In this document: positions 16,875-26,310 of the stretch, one piece after another
Numbering within the stretch: the stretch's first letter is position 1
Layout of the letters: every line of letters starts with the position of its first letter
Assembly: GCF_900104215.1 (NCBI RefSeq)
Contig: NZ_FMXO01000009.1
Coordinates: 119,081-183,080 of the forward strand
Direction: 5' to 3'
Source: Desulfonatronum thiosulfatophilum
GTDB lineage: Bacteria; Desulfobacterota; Desulfovibrionia; Desulfovibrionales; Desulfonatronaceae
Length of the DNA stretch: 64,000 nt
Position numbers and translations under genes: made by a program
The notes under the pieces: generated by a model
Databases searched by the model: none
What the model was told of the DNA's origin: nothing
The model's input: only the letters and a program-made list of their open reading frames with translations

Positions 16875-18200
16875 CTATGCGGCCTGCGAGGCGTTCAGCA
16901 GTCGACGCAGGGTATCCTTGGAAACCATCAATTCACGGCAGGCGGCCATGACGCGTCCGTTGTTGCGGGCCAGGGCAGCAGCAGCAGCCTGACGTTTGAT
17001 CTCGTCCATGGTCCCTCGAAAGGTCGGCGAAGGGCTGGGTGCCTCGAAAGGGCACAATCCCTCGGGCAAATGCTCCTGCATAATGAACCCGCCGGGGCAG
17101 AGGATAAAGGCATATTCGATGATGTTCTCCAATTCCCGGACGTTGCCGGGAAACGCATGCCGCATCAAAAACTGAAGCACCTCCGGGGCAAGTCCCTGGA
17201 TGTCCTTGCCGCTCAGGACATTTTGTCGCTTGATGAAATGCTGGGCCAGAAGCAGAATGTCCTCAGGCCTGCGGCGTAATGGAGGCAGAACCAGGCGGAC
17301 CACGTTAAGTCGATAATAAAGATCGCTGCGAAAGGTTTGCCTGGAGACCATCTCCTCCAGATTGCGGTTTGTGGCGGCAATGACCCGGACGTTTACCGCA
17401 ACGCCGCGAACCGACCCCAAAGGTTCAACCACTTTCTCCTGCAGAACGCGCAGGATTTTGACCTGCAAAGCCAGCGGCATGTCGCCGATCTCATCAAGGA
17501 ACAAGGTGCCGCCGTCGGCCATTTGGAAGCGTCCGGGCTTGTCCTTTTTGGCATCAGTGAACGCCCCGGCCTTGTGACCGAAAAGTTCGCTCTCCAGCAG
17601 ATTTTCCGGCAAGGCGCCGCAGTTCACGGCAACGAAGGGCTTGGTGCTGCGTCCGCTCAAATTGTGAATCGCACGGGCCACAAGCTCCTTTCCGGTACCC
17701 GACTCGCCAAGGATAAGAACCGCAGAGCCACTGGCCGCGATCTGCGGGAGAATACCGAGAATCCGCTGGAACTCTGGACTCTTGCTGAGAATGTCTTCGA
17801 TCCTGTACAGTCCGTCGAGTTTTTTCTGAATCAGGCGCAATGCCGAAAGATCACGAAACGTTTCCACCCCCCCCACGATTTTTCCCCGCCGGTCGCGCAA
17901 GGGCGCCGCACTGATGCTGATGGGAACTTTGGTTCCGTCGGCACGAACAAAATGCAAAGAGCGGTTGCCTCGATTTTCTCCGGCTTCCAGTGAGGTCCTG
18001 AGAACGCAGGCCCCGTCGCAGATGCTGGAACGAAAAACCTCCCAGCACTTGCGCCCCAAAGCCTCGTCCTTGAGCACCCCGGTGATGGCGCTGGCCGCAC
18101 GATTGAAGAACGTGATGTTCCAATCCAGGTCCACCGTAAATACGCCGTCGGCCAGGCTGTCCATGATATGTTCACAGGAAATATCTTTCGGAAAACTCAT
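16875..18200 (-). CDS. Sigma-54-dependent transcriptional activator (PAS-AAA-Fis)
   Basis: A 441-aa enhancer-binding protein: PAS domain (about 8-130; CEHIMDSLADGVFTVDLDWN), AAA+ domain (about 145-380; Walker A GESGTGKE, Walker B GGTLFLDEIGD), and a Fis-type HTH at the C-terminus (RVMAACRELMVSKDTLRRLL). The sigma-54 contact loop reads GAFTDA rather than GAFTGA, a natural variant. Cys residues (CWE, CDGACVL) in the PAS are possible redox sites. The start is uncertain: 18200 gives MSFPKDIS, 18215 adds five residues. In D. vulgaris the orp operons are controlled by such a protein (DVU2106); gene context makes it the regulator of both flanking sigma-54 units. Confidence 0.88.
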   Translation of the reverse strand: MSFPKDISCEHIMDSLADGVFTVDLDWNITFFNRAASAITGVLKDEALGRKCWEVFRSSICDGACVLRTSLEAGENRGNRSLHFVRADGTKVPISISAAPLRDRRGKIVGGVETFRDLSALRLIQKKLDGLYRIEDILSKSPEFQRILGILPQIAASGSAVLILGESGTGKELVARAIHNLSGRSTKPFVAVNCGALPENLLESELFGHKAGAFTDAKKDKPGRFQMADGGTLFLDEIGDMPLALQVKILRVLQEKVVEPLGSVRGVAVNVRVIAATNRNLEEMVSRQTFRSDLYYRLNVVRLVLPPLRRRPEDILLLAQHFIKRQNVLSGKDIQGLAPEVLQFLMRHAFPGNVRELENIIEYAFILCPGGFIMQEHLPEGLCPFEAPSPSPTFRGTMDEIKRQAAAAALARNNGRVMAACRELMVSKDTLRRLLNASQAA

Positions 18201-18276
18201 AAATGCCCCATTCATAAAATTCGGCCCCAGGTGGGGGAGATGCAAACTGCTAAAAATACGCCCTAAGAAGCCATTC

Positions 18277-18293
18277 GGGCTCATAATTAGCCC
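18277..18293. promoter_or_regulatory. Candidate activator site (GGGC-N9-GCCC), right copy
   Basis: Inverted repeat GGGC-TCATAATTA-GCCC, with the inner T/A also complementary. It ends 62 bp before the -24 element at 18355, matching the left-hand site's distance from its promoter. Confidence 0.5.
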
Positions 18294-18354
18294 AAGTCGC
18301 TTGTACACCCATCGCCATAGATGTCAACCCTCTATATATAATGAATAAAATTTT

Positions 18355-18370
18355 CGGCACGCAAAATGCT
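18355..18370 (+). promoter_or_regulatory. Sigma-54 (-24/-12) promoter of the divergent unit
   Basis: CGGCACGCAAAATGCT matches TGGCACG-N4-TTGCT with exact spacing (GG at 18356-18357, GC at 18368-18369) and only two mismatches. It faces the genes at 18536-21466, mirroring the two divergent sigma-54 orp operons described in Desulfovibrio. Confidence 0.75.
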
Positions 18371-18535
18371 TATTGACAAGCCAAGCACAGTCCAAAAACA
18401 GGGCAAACATGAACCGAATCCCATTCCTTGAATTCAAGAAAGCATAAAAAACAAATTATTTCATGAATATGGGAATCCGCCCGACCCTTTCAGAAATATT
18501 TTACGATCTGATCGAACATTCAAGGAGGCTCAGCC

Positions 18536-18682
18536 ATGCCGAATCAAGACGGTACAGGTCCAGTAGTTCAGGACAAAGACGGAAACAGAGGCAAACAAAA
18601 GCGGCGCGGCCAGTGCCGGCGAACCGGGGAAAATGGAAATGGACCACGGTGCCAAAAGAACCGAAACCGCCAGGGCCAGTGA
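18536..18682 (+). CDS. Tiny Gly/Arg/Asn-rich protein (DUF5320-like)
   Basis: A 48-aa polar protein starting MPNQDGTGPV, with only two Cys and many Gly, Arg, Asn and Gln. The N-terminal D-GTGP pattern is typical of DUF5320 proteins, which are short and often lie next to NifX/ORP-family genes. A strong AAGGAGG lies 7 bases before the ATG. It is the first gene behind the divergent sigma-54 promoter. Function unknown; the family link is by motif recall only. Confidence 0.65.
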   Translation: MPNQDGTGPVVQDKDGNRGKQKRRGQCRRTGENGNGPRCQKNRNRQGQ

Positions 18683-18838
18683 GCCATTTTCAATCAAGGA
18701 TCTTGAACGTGAACCCCATCCGGGAAAGCCAAGCCGCAACATGGATACATCGCTCCGGCAAATGAAACATCCTCGGTCCGGGATCATTGGAACCGTTTCC
18801 GTGTCCGCGGCGCAGAACAGCATGCCAAGGAGGAGAAT

Positions 18839-19753
18839 ATGTTCAAATTGATCCTTCTTGCCCTGTCCGACAGGGGCGACGGGAAAGCCGCTTTTCAGGC
18901 GGCATCCTCCATGGCTGTCAGGAACAACGCGGGGTTCACGGTCCTGCATGTCAGCACCCCCCTCGGCCATGAGGGGGGTTGCGTGTTGCAGCTTTCCAAC
19001 GCGGAGGAAATCTCCGCGCGTCGTGTGGAAATTGAGGACATGTGCCGGGCGATGATGCCATCGGGGCTCACGGCGGATGTCATGCTCAGCGCGGGATTCC
19101 TTGATGTGGAGATCCTCAAGACATGCCGTCTTCTGGAACCGGACCTTCTGGTGGTTGGAGAGCAAAGCGGGGCCGACAAATGCCGGCGGGAGCTGACAAC
19201 AATGGGCGCTGCCGATACCGCGGAACTGACCGCCCGGACAGCTCCATGTCCGGTTATGGCAATTCCCGCCGCTGCGAAACCCGACACCTTATCCGGCGCG
19301 TTCCAGCGCATCCTGATAGCCAGTGATCTCACTCCGGGAACAACCGGCATTTTCAAAGTGGCGGAACAGATTTCCGCTCAGGAGAATGCGGAGTTGCGCG
19401 CATTCCATGTCCTGGCCGCGGATGAGTCCGTTTCGGACAGGACAGCCCTGAACTGCAAAATTGAAAAGGCAAAGAAACAGTTGACGTATCTTTGCCGGAA
19501 TCTGCCCGTAGCCTGCCTGACCGCTGCCCGTGAAGGGGAGCCTGCTCTGGAGATCCTGAAATACATGCGCGAACACGATGTAGATTTATTAATCATGGCA
19601 ACGCATTGCTATAACGCAAACCCAGAAGAACAAAACGGAGCCGTCGCGGCAGCCGTGATCAACCGGGCACGCTGTCCGGTCATGCTTGTCGGCCCCGCTG
19701 TCGCGACCATCAACCCAGATGTTTCAGCACGAACACCACGAGGAAACAAATAG
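18839..19753 (+). CDS. Tandem universal stress protein (divergent)
   Basis: A 304-aa protein with two UspA-like halves. Each half has the alpha/beta pattern (KLILLALSDRG; RILIASDLTPG) and ends in a hydrophobic strand (CPVMAIP; CPVMLVGP), but the Gly-x2-Gly-x9-Gly-Ser/Thr ATP loop is poorly kept in both, so nucleotide binding is doubtful. GGAGGAG lies just ahead of the ATG. It ends directly against the next gene (TAG then ATG), so both are in one operon with the sigma-54 promoter upstream. Confidence 0.82.
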   Translation: MFKLILLALSDRGDGKAAFQAASSMAVRNNAGFTVLHVSTPLGHEGGCVLQLSNAEEISARRVEIEDMCRAMMPSGLTADVMLSAGFLDVEILKTCRLLEPDLLVVGEQSGADKCRRELTTMGAADTAELTARTAPCPVMAIPAAAKPDTLSGAFQRILIASDLTPGTTGIFKVAEQISAQENAELRAFHVLAADESVSDRTALNCKIEKAKKQLTYLCRNLPVACLTAAREGEPALEILKYMREHDVDLLIMATHCYNANPEEQNGAVAAAVINRARCPVMLVGPAVATINPDVSARTPRGNK

Positions 19754-21466
19754 ATGCCGCAGCACATCGTCATCATCGGAGCCGTGGCCCTTGGCTCAAA
19801 GGCCGCGGCACGTTTCAAGCGTCTGGAGCCGGACAGCCGTGTAACCCTTGTGGATCGGGGAAAACTCATCGCCTACAGCGGCTGCGGCATTCCCTATTAT
19901 GTTTCCGGTGAAGTGAACGAAGAACGGGAGCTGCAGAGCACCGCCTTCCATATGCTTCGTGATACCGAGTTTTTCCGCAAGACCAAGGGAGTGGACGTGC
20001 GGATCGAAACCGAGGCTTTGGCCATCGACCGCAAAAACCGGACCGTAAACCTGCGCCACCTGCCGACCGGAAATGAGGAAATTCTGGCTTACGATCAGCT
20101 GGTGCTTGCCACGGGCAGCACCCCGTTCCAGTTGCGTGTTCCGGGAACAGCCTTGCAGGGTGTGCATACCATTCAGGATCCGGAATCCGCCCGGCAGATT
20201 CGATCACGCATCGCCGGCGGCAAGGTGAAGCGAGCCGTGGTCATCGGCGCGGGTTTCATCGGCATGGAGATGGCCGTGGCTCTGGCGGATTTGTGGGATG
20301 TTCCGACCACGGTAATCGAGTACCGCGACCAGATCCTGCCCGGCGTCATCGGGAACAATCTGGCGCGGATGGCACAGCGGCGCATGGAGCAAAAAGGAAT
20401 CACATTTCTGTTGGGAGAACAGGCCAAGGCCTTTGAAAGCGATGACCAAACGCATGTGGCTCGCGTGGCCATGGAAACGACGACGTTGCCCGCTGATCTG
20501 GTCATCGTTGCCGTGGGAGTTCGGCCCAACAGCGCATTGGCTCGTCAGGCAGGCCTCGAGGTTTCCGAACGCGGGGCCGTACAGGTTGACGAATATCTGC
20601 GGACTTCAGATCCACATATTTTCGCCGGAGGCGACTGCGTAGATCTGCGCCACCTGCTTACCGACATGCCGGTTTATCTGCCCATGGGATCCCTGGCCAA
20701 CCGGCAAGGCCGGATCATCGGTGACAATCTGGCAGGCGGAAGATCCAAATTTTCTGGAGTGACAGGATCCTGGTGTGTCAAGCTCTTCGACCTCGCCGCC
20801 GCGGGCACGGGCCTGACGCTTCAAGGCGCCAAGAATGCGGGTTTTAACGCCCTGTCCGTGCATGTGAGCCAACTCGACCGTGCGCATTTCTTCCCGGAAA
20901 AAGGGCTCATGAGCCTGGAACTGGTTATTGAACGCGATACAGGTCGGATGCTCGGCCTGCAAGGACTGGCCGACATGGGCGACGCCCTGGTTGGCAAGGT
21001 AAATGTGGTGGCGGCGCTGCTACCCTCGGCTCCGAATGCCCGTATGCTGAGCAGCCTGGAAATGGCATATTCACCGCCATTTTCCGCTGCCTTGGATATT
21101 TTGAACGTGCTCGGCAACGTGGCCGACAATATCCTTGCGAACCGCTACCGCGGCATCCACGCGGACGATTTCGCGGCCATGTGGAAAGAGCGAGAGCACA
21201 ACGACCTGTTCTTCCTCGACTGCCGTGAAACGCTCGAAGCCGAGAAATACGCACACGCTCACCCGGAATTCTGGCACAATATTCCGCAAGGCGAGCTTGC
21301 CGAAAGATTAAAGGATATACCCGAAAACCATCGACTCGTGCTTATTTGCAACACCGGTGCCCGAGCCTACGAGGCACTTGTTACCTTGAACAACGCAAAC
21401 TTTAACGACGTGGTCTGCGTTGAAGGCGGCATGACTGCTCTCACGGCCGCGGGGGTGCAAGTGTGA
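19754..21466 (+). CDS. CoA-disulfide/polysulfide reductase with C-terminal rhodanese domain
   Basis: A 570-aa FAD- and NAD(P)H-dependent oxidoreductase of the CoA-disulfide reductase family. FAD-binding VVIIG-type start (IVIIGAVALGSKAAAR), active-site Cys44 in SGCGIPYY, NAD-binding VIGAGFIGMEMA, and FAGGDCVD for FAD. Residues ~465-570 form a rhodanese domain with the candidate Cys in LICNTGARA. This fusion is known from NADH-dependent sulfur/persulfide reductases that cleave CoA persulfide or polysulfide. Placement in a sigma-54 unit opposite the orp operon is notable. Cytoplasmic, no signal peptide. Confidence 0.88.
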   Translation: MPQHIVIIGAVALGSKAAARFKRLEPDSRVTLVDRGKLIAYSGCGIPYYVSGEVNEERELQSTAFHMLRDTEFFRKTKGVDVRIETEALAIDRKNRTVNLRHLPTGNEEILAYDQLVLATGSTPFQLRVPGTALQGVHTIQDPESARQIRSRIAGGKVKRAVVIGAGFIGMEMAVALADLWDVPTTVIEYRDQILPGVIGNNLARMAQRRMEQKGITFLLGEQAKAFESDDQTHVARVAMETTTLPADLVIVAVGVRPNSALARQAGLEVSERGAVQVDEYLRTSDPHIFAGGDCVDLRHLLTDMPVYLPMGSLANRQGRIIGDNLAGGRSKFSGVTGSWCVKLFDLAAAGTGLTLQGAKNAGFNALSVHVSQLDRAHFFPEKGLMSLELVIERDTGRMLGLQGLADMGDALVGKVNVVAALLPSAPNARMLSSLEMAYSPPFSAALDILNVLGNVADNILANRYRGIHADDFAAMWKEREHNDLFFLDCRETLEAEKYAHAHPEFWHNIPQGELAERLKDIPENHRLVLICNTGARAYEALVTLNNANFNDVVCVEGGMTALTAAGVQV

Positions 21467-22125
21467 TGATTTTCCAGAAGGCAACTCGGTTGAGGTCATA
21501 CCGGCGAAAGCCGACGCGTTATCGCTCTTCATGAAAGCCTGCCCGAAGCAATTCAGCAGTTACCGCATTGAAGACTAATCATCCCTCCTGTTGAGTCTTT
21601 CCGAACCATGCCGCCGCTCGCTCTTGGACATCCCGCGCTGCTGTGTTTGCATGCAGCCGGAAATACGCGATGTCTTTCTCTTCCCCAATCGCTTAATGAT
21701 TCCATTTATCATCTTGAAGGCTCAATGTGCATGGCAGAGCAACCTGAAATTCCACTCTTAGTTGAAATACGTTTGATCAAAAATCCATACCTCTCCCTAG
21801 AAAGAAGTTATTTCGATGCTCAATAAGGTCATTTGGCAAAGAAATTTTTGTCGCCATTCCCCTTGCATAGTTTTCAAGATTGGGCGACTATGTTATAAAA
21901 AGAACAAGAAAAGATGTCTAATAAAAAACCTGAAGCAATTTATCCATGTAACAACCTCTCACTCCCTCCAGCATACCAAGAGCGCAGAGGTAATCTTGTG
22001 GGCAAAACATGGCATTATCCCTCAATCTGAGGAAGTCCTTTTACTCATAACGCTGCTATTGCAAATAGCCCAGACCAAAATACTACCAATTCAGTCCACT
22101 TTCACGTAGTTCTCAAGGGAAGTCC
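21467..22125 (+). other. Intergenic region without convincing gene
   Basis: About 660 bp, becoming AT-rich toward the kinase. Two open frames (21608-21826 and 21816-22109) have no ribosome-binding sequence, no family features and odd composition, so they are not called. The kinase gene has AAGGGAAG upstream of its ATG at 22126. No clear terminator follows the reductase gene. Confidence 0.45.
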
Positions 22126-24408
22126 ATGAAAATTAAGAACATGGTCCAGAACTTGACATTCAAGATGCTCCTCTCCGGAGGGGTAACTTTCTTTATCTGT
22201 GCTGGACTCTGGGCCGCGTTCAATGTGGTTTATCTGCGCGATTTCATCCTGCGCAGCATCAAATCAGACATCATTACCCTTTCCGATACCGTCCTGCTCG
22301 GCCTCGATTGCGCAACGCTCCATGACTTCGAGGAAGACATCAAGCAGATCATCGCCTTCAGCCCACACAAGAACATCGAGGCCATCCGGCTTTTGGACAA
22401 GAGGGGCAGGATTGCCTACTCCAGTAATGCCGAGGAAGTCGGCACATTCGTGGCCAACTCCTCTGAGTCCTGCCGAAAATGTCATGATCAAAATCCACCT
22501 CCGGCAATCTTAAGCCAGGAGGAACGCAGTCGGGTTCTTCAGGCCAATGACACCATCATCATAGGTACAGTAACGCCAATTCCCAACAAGGTCGGCTGTA
22601 GCGGGCAAACCTGTCATGCTCATTCGGAGACGGAGCAGTTGCTCGGTATCCTGGACATGGAAGTGACCACGGAAGTCAAGGGAACGGTCCTGCGGGAGTT
22701 CCAGCAAGCAAACATGCAGATTTCACTGCTTGTTTTTCTGGCCACCTTTCTTGTTCTCTTTCTGAACTACCATATTCTGATCTTCAAGCCCATTCGTCGC
22801 CTGATCCAGGCAACCAAGGACATCAGTGCCGGCGGGAACTATTCGGACATCTCCGTCCGCCAGGCAGACGAAATCGGCGTGCTGGCCGGGTCATACAACG
22901 ACATGTGCCGCAAAGTAGCTGAAAAGGAAGCCTTGCTGGTCGCGCAACGCGAGGAATACCGCAATCTTTTTCAAAACGTCCCCTGTCTGCTGAGCGTTGT
23001 GGACAAAAACTATATGGTGGTCCGCCATAACAAGAAGTACGGGGACCATTTCGGCAGCTTCAAGGGCAGGCATTGTTATGAGATAAACAAGGGTTTAACG
23101 GAAAAATGTCCTGTTTGCCCTGTGGAATTGACATTTTTGCATGGCACTCCTCATGTCAGTGAAGAAGTCGGTTTGTCCAGAGACGGAAAAACCATCTACT
23201 GGATTGTGTATACGGCTCCAATAAAAGATGCTGAAGGCAACATCGTTGCGGCAATGGAGATGATGCTCGACATTACGGCGCGCAAGGAGCTTGAATTCAA
23301 ACTCGCTGCATCAGAACTGCGTTATCATTCGATTTTCGAGTCCATTCCCAGCGGACTGTTCGTTCTGGACTACGAATCCCTGACCATCATGAACTGCAAT
23401 GATGCCGTACAAAAAAAATATGGTTACAAGCCCGAAGAACTGCTTGGAAAATCGTTCCTGGTCCTCTTTCGTGAGGAAGAGCACGATTTATGGGAGCAAA
23501 AGATCCGTCTCGCCCAGGAAATCAACCAAAGCTCCCAGATTATCAAGAACGGTTCGATCATTTACGTGGCCATGCACATCTCCCATTCGGAATTCGAAGA
23601 CCAGAAGGTCCTCATCGTCTCCTGCACCGACGTGACCAAGAAACTTGAATCCGAACAGCAATTCATCCATTCCAGCAAAATGACGACGCTTGGGGAAATG
23701 GCCACGGGCGTGGCCCATGAACTGAATCAACCTCTGGCGATCCTCAAGTCCATCAGCGGCTACCTGACACGGAAGATCAACAAAGGAGAGATCCTGGATT
23801 TTCCCATGCTGGAAGAAGTGGCCCAGAGCATCAGTACGCACGTGGACAGGGCGGGCAAGATCATTACGCACATGCGTGATTTTGGTCGCAAGTCCGAACC
23901 GAAAACCATGCCCGTGCAAATCAACGACGTGCTGCGGCGGGGGCTGGAGTTCTTCAGCCAGCAGCTTAAGGTCCGCAACATCAAGGTCGAATTGAATCTG
24001 GAGGAAGATCTTCCGATCATCATGGCCGATCCCAACCGCCTCGAGCAGGTGTTTATCAACATGCTGATCAACGCCAGGGATGCGATTGAAGAACGCTGGG
24101 TGCAGGGGCATCCTCCACTCGGTGAGAAAAAGATAACCCTGCTTACCTGTTCAAATGGTGAAAACGTGAAGATCAATATCTGCGACACCGGCACGGGCAT
24201 TCCGCCGGAACTGAGTGAAAAGGTTTTCGAGCCGTTCTTCACCACCAAGGACGTTGGCAAGGGAACAGGACTGGGCCTCTCCATCTCCTACGGGATCATT
24301 CAGGATTATCATGGGACGATCACAGCGACCTCCACCCAGGGTGAAGGCGCATGTTTTACCATTACCTTTCCCATCGCCGGAAAGTTTGAGCGAAACAACT
24401 CTTTGTAG
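22126..24408 (+). CDS. Membrane histidine kinase with c-type haem motifs in its periplasmic domain
   Basis: A 760-aa sensor kinase. Two membrane spans (about 14-37 and 197-218) bracket a periplasmic domain that contains CRKCH and, further on, CSGQTCH (a CX4CH spacing), both of which can attach haem c. A HAMP domain, a PAS with HCYEINKG...CPVCP, and a second PAS follow. The kinase core has [20 protein letters not shown] and GTGLGLS. It directly precedes tmcA, so it may sense cytochrome redox state or a gas ligand and control tmc. The partner response regulator is not adjacent. AAGGGAAG precedes the ATG. Confidence 0.88.
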   Translation: MKIKNMVQNLTFKMLLSGGVTFFICAGLWAAFNVVYLRDFILRSIKSDIITLSDTVLLGLDCATLHDFEEDIKQIIAFSPHKNIEAIRLLDKRGRIAYSSNAEEVGTFVANSSESCRKCHDQNPPPAILSQEERSRVLQANDTIIIGTVTPIPNKVGCSGQTCHAHSETEQLLGILDMEVTTEVKGTVLREFQQANMQISLLVFLATFLVLFLNYHILIFKPIRRLIQATKDISAGGNYSDISVRQADEIGVLAGSYNDMCRKVAEKEALLVAQREEYRNLFQNVPCLLSVVDKNYMVVRHNKKYGDHFGSFKGRHCYEINKGLTEKCPVCPVELTFLHGTPHVSEEVGLSRDGKTIYWIVYTAPIKDAEGNIVAAMEMMLDITARKELEFKLAASELRYHSIFESIPSGLFVLDYESLTIMNCNDAVQKKYGYKPEELLGKSFLVLFREEEHDLWEQKIRLAQEINQSSQIIKNGSIIYVAMHISHSEFEDQKVLIVSCTDVTKKLESEQQFIHSSKMTTLGEMATGVAHELNQPLAILKSISGYLTRKINKGEILDFPMLEEVAQSISTHVDRAGKIITHMRDFGRKSEPKTMPVQINDVLRRGLEFFSQQLKVRNIKVELNLEEDLPIIMADPNRLEQVFINMLINARDAIEERWVQGHPPLGEKKITLLTCSNGENVKINICDTGTGIPPELSEKVFEPFFTTKDVGKGTGLGLSISYGIIQDYHGTITATSTQGEGACFTITFPIAGKFERNNSL

Positions 24409-24552
24409 CACGGATGCTCATGGGAAGGTTTCGTAGAATTGCGGCAATTGATGTCAGGCAACAACCGAAACGGAAGACGTACAGGAGAAGTGGACCTCGT
24501 CCATGACGACAGCATTAACTCATGGAATCAATCTCTAACAACGGAGGAGTGC

Positions 24553-24939
24553 ATGCGAAACAGAGTTCTATTTGTCTGTTGCCTTGCAATGATCGTCTTG
24601 CTTGCCGGTACGCTTGTTGCACAAGAAGATCGTTTTCTTATCCAAAGCAAGGCGTTTGAACCACGTCAGCGTCCCGGAGTCGAGTTCAACCATCTGTTGC
24701 ACTATGAGTTCCTTGAATGCACGGATTGTCATCATGATTATGTTGATGGCGAGAACGTCTGGGACATGTACTCCGGGAAGAATTACTGTTCTGATTGCCA
24801 CACGGTAAATGGAGACGAACACGCCATGGGGCTGATGGATGCATTTCATGAGCAATGCATCGGCTGTCATCAGGAGTACCAGAGACGTGGCCTATCGACG
24901 GGTTACATCATGTGTGGAGAATGCCACGCCAGACGTTAA
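24553..24939 (+). CDS. tmcA: Tetrahaem cytochrome c3 TmcA
   Basis: A 128-aa periplasmic cytochrome with signal peptide (VLFVCCLAMIVLLAGTLVAQ) and four CXXCH motifs (CTDCH, CSDCH, CIGCH, CGECH), matching the acidic type II cytochrome c3 of the Tmc complex. It takes electrons from hydrogenase-linked type I cytochrome c3 and passes them to the membrane complex. GGAGG sits 5 bases before the ATG at 24553; a start at 24439 would lack a proper signal sequence. First of four tmc genes. Confidence 0.92.
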   Translation: MRNRVLFVCCLAMIVLLAGTLVAQEDRFLIQSKAFEPRQRPGVEFNHLLHYEFLECTDCHHDYVDGENVWDMYSGKNYCSDCHTVNGDEHAMGLMDAFHEQCIGCHQEYQRRGLSTGYIMCGECHARR

Positions 24940-25031
24940 GGTGCCGGTTTTCCCCAACGTATGGTTCATGAGACAGATTTTTCATTCTTCTTGAATTCCG
25001 TTTTCAACCGAGAACAAAGAGGAGCTTGGAT

Positions 25032-26294
25032 ATGCACGAAAACGCAGCGTCCTGGGACTGGCTGGCCGGTGAACAGGTTGTGCTGAAATCGGCAGCATGC
25101 AATGCCCAGCACCAATGGCAGGAGGAACCGTATGTCTCGCCGGATGGCGAGAAATTTTGCACCATCGTCCGCTTGGAAGACGACTCATTCACCATGTGCG
25201 TCAATGGTCAACCATGGGAAGCTACTTTTGAAAAGATGTGGAAGCCCGGTTTTTCTCCAGATGGCCGGCTTGTGGCGATCATCCAGCAAGATGGTGAATG
25301 GACTCTGGCCGTGGACGGAGAGACATGGCCGGAATTCTACGCTTACATCTGGCATCCGATCTTTTCCGCGGATGGCTCGGTCATCGCCGCTGCTGTTCAG
25401 ATGGATGGCAAATATGGCATGTGTGTTGATGGAGAACCATGGCCGAACCTGTTCGACAATGCCAATGAGTTCGCCATCAGCAACAACGGGCAAAGCACCA
25501 CTGCTGTGATCCAGACGGAAGCCATGGCTGCCGCGGATCTGGCAGCTTTCAGACGCGGTGTGTATACCGTGGCCGTCAATGGCCAACCCTGGGAGAAGAG
25601 CTTCATGAATATCTGGAGCCCGGTTTTTGATCCGCAAGGAAAGCGGGTCGCTGCTCAAACGCGGCTCAACCTTTATGAATACACAATCATTGTGGACGGA
25701 GAAACCTGGCCCGAAGCGTTTGGCTGCGTATGGGAACCCTGTTTCAATCCGGTTACCGGGACAATTGCCGCTCCAGTACGCATTGCCGGTTCCTGGGGCA
25801 TGGCCCAGGATGGCAAAGTCATCTGGGAGCCTGTTTTTACCCAGTGCTGGCACCAACAGTTTAGTGCCGACGGAAAGACACTGGGCGCCATTGTCGCCCC
25901 TTCCTTCGGCAACTTCACGGTAGCCCTGAACGGCAAGCCTTGGTCATCGGTCTATCCCGTGGTCACGGAACTGGCAGTTTCCGCGGACGGCAAACGAGCC
26001 GCCGCCCTGGCCAGTGAGCATAACGTGAACTGGCGTGTCGTGGTGGACGGGACCCCCTGGGATGGCGCCTACGACATGGCCTGGAAGCCGGTTTTCAGTG
26101 CCGACGCCGGCCATGTCGCGGCCAAAGTGGAGCACAAGGGAAGACATAAAGTGCTTCTCGACGGCAAGTCGTTCAAACGCGACTTCGACCGCGTCTGGGA
26201 CCCGATCTTCAGCCCTGACGGCTCCAAGCTGCTCATCCGGGCCCTGGACAAAGGCGCATACCTGCGCATCGTCGCCGATGTCACGGACTTCTAG
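25032..26294 (+). CDS. tmcD: Tryptophan-rich repeat protein TmcD
   Basis: A 420-aa cytoplasmic protein without a signal peptide or membrane span. It is built from about nine repeats of ~40-50 residues, each with a W-x-P-x-F-SxDG turn (WKPGFSPDG, WHPIFSADG, WSPVFDPQG, WDPIFSPDG) and most with a V-DGxxW turn, which predicts a beta-propeller. TmcD of Desulfovibrio is a Trp-rich Tmc subunit with no known cofactor. The ATG at 25032 is used because GAGGAG is upstream. Gene order A-D-C-B differs from the A-B-C-D of D. vulgaris as I recall it. Confidence 0.85.
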   Translation: MHENAASWDWLAGEQVVLKSAACNAQHQWQEEPYVSPDGEKFCTIVRLEDDSFTMCVNGQPWEATFEKMWKPGFSPDGRLVAIIQQDGEWTLAVDGETWPEFYAYIWHPIFSADGSVIAAAVQMDGKYGMCVDGEPWPNLFDNANEFAISNNGQSTTAVIQTEAMAAADLAAFRRGVYTVAVNGQPWEKSFMNIWSPVFDPQGKRVAAQTRLNLYEYTIIVDGETWPEAFGCVWEPCFNPVTGTIAAPVRIAGSWGMAQDGKVIWEPVFTQCWHQQFSADGKTLGAIVAPSFGNFTVALNGKPWSSVYPVVTELAVSADGKRAAALASEHNVNWRVVVDGTPWDGAYDMAWKPVFSADAGHVAAKVEHKGRHKVLLDGKSFKRDFDRVWDPIFSPDGSKLLIRALDKGAYLRIVADVTDF

Positions 26295-26310
26295 CCAAGG
26301 GGGGGATACC

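Larger units (their letters stand above)
18201..18535. other. Divergent intergenic region with sigma-54 control elements
   Basis: About 335 bp between the activator gene and the plus-strand unit. It holds the right-hand GGGC-N9-GCCC repeat (18277-18293) and the -24/-12 promoter (18355-18370). From the promoter to the first start codon is ~165 bases, which is a long AT-rich leader. No gene is seen. Confidence 0.6.

Noticed and set aside
16691..16951. Frame of 86 codons between the ORP fusion and the activator
   Set aside because: It overlaps the end of the activator on the opposite strand and has no ribosome-binding sequence.
18633..18851. Frame of 72 codons between the tiny protein and the second stress protein
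   Set aside because: It begins inside the tiny protein gene in another frame, lacks a ribosome-binding sequence, and overlaps the next start; a remnant cannot be excluded.
21608..22109. Two short frames in the gap before the haem-c kinase
   Set aside because: No ribosome-binding sequence, no recognisable features, overlapping each other; probably non-coding.
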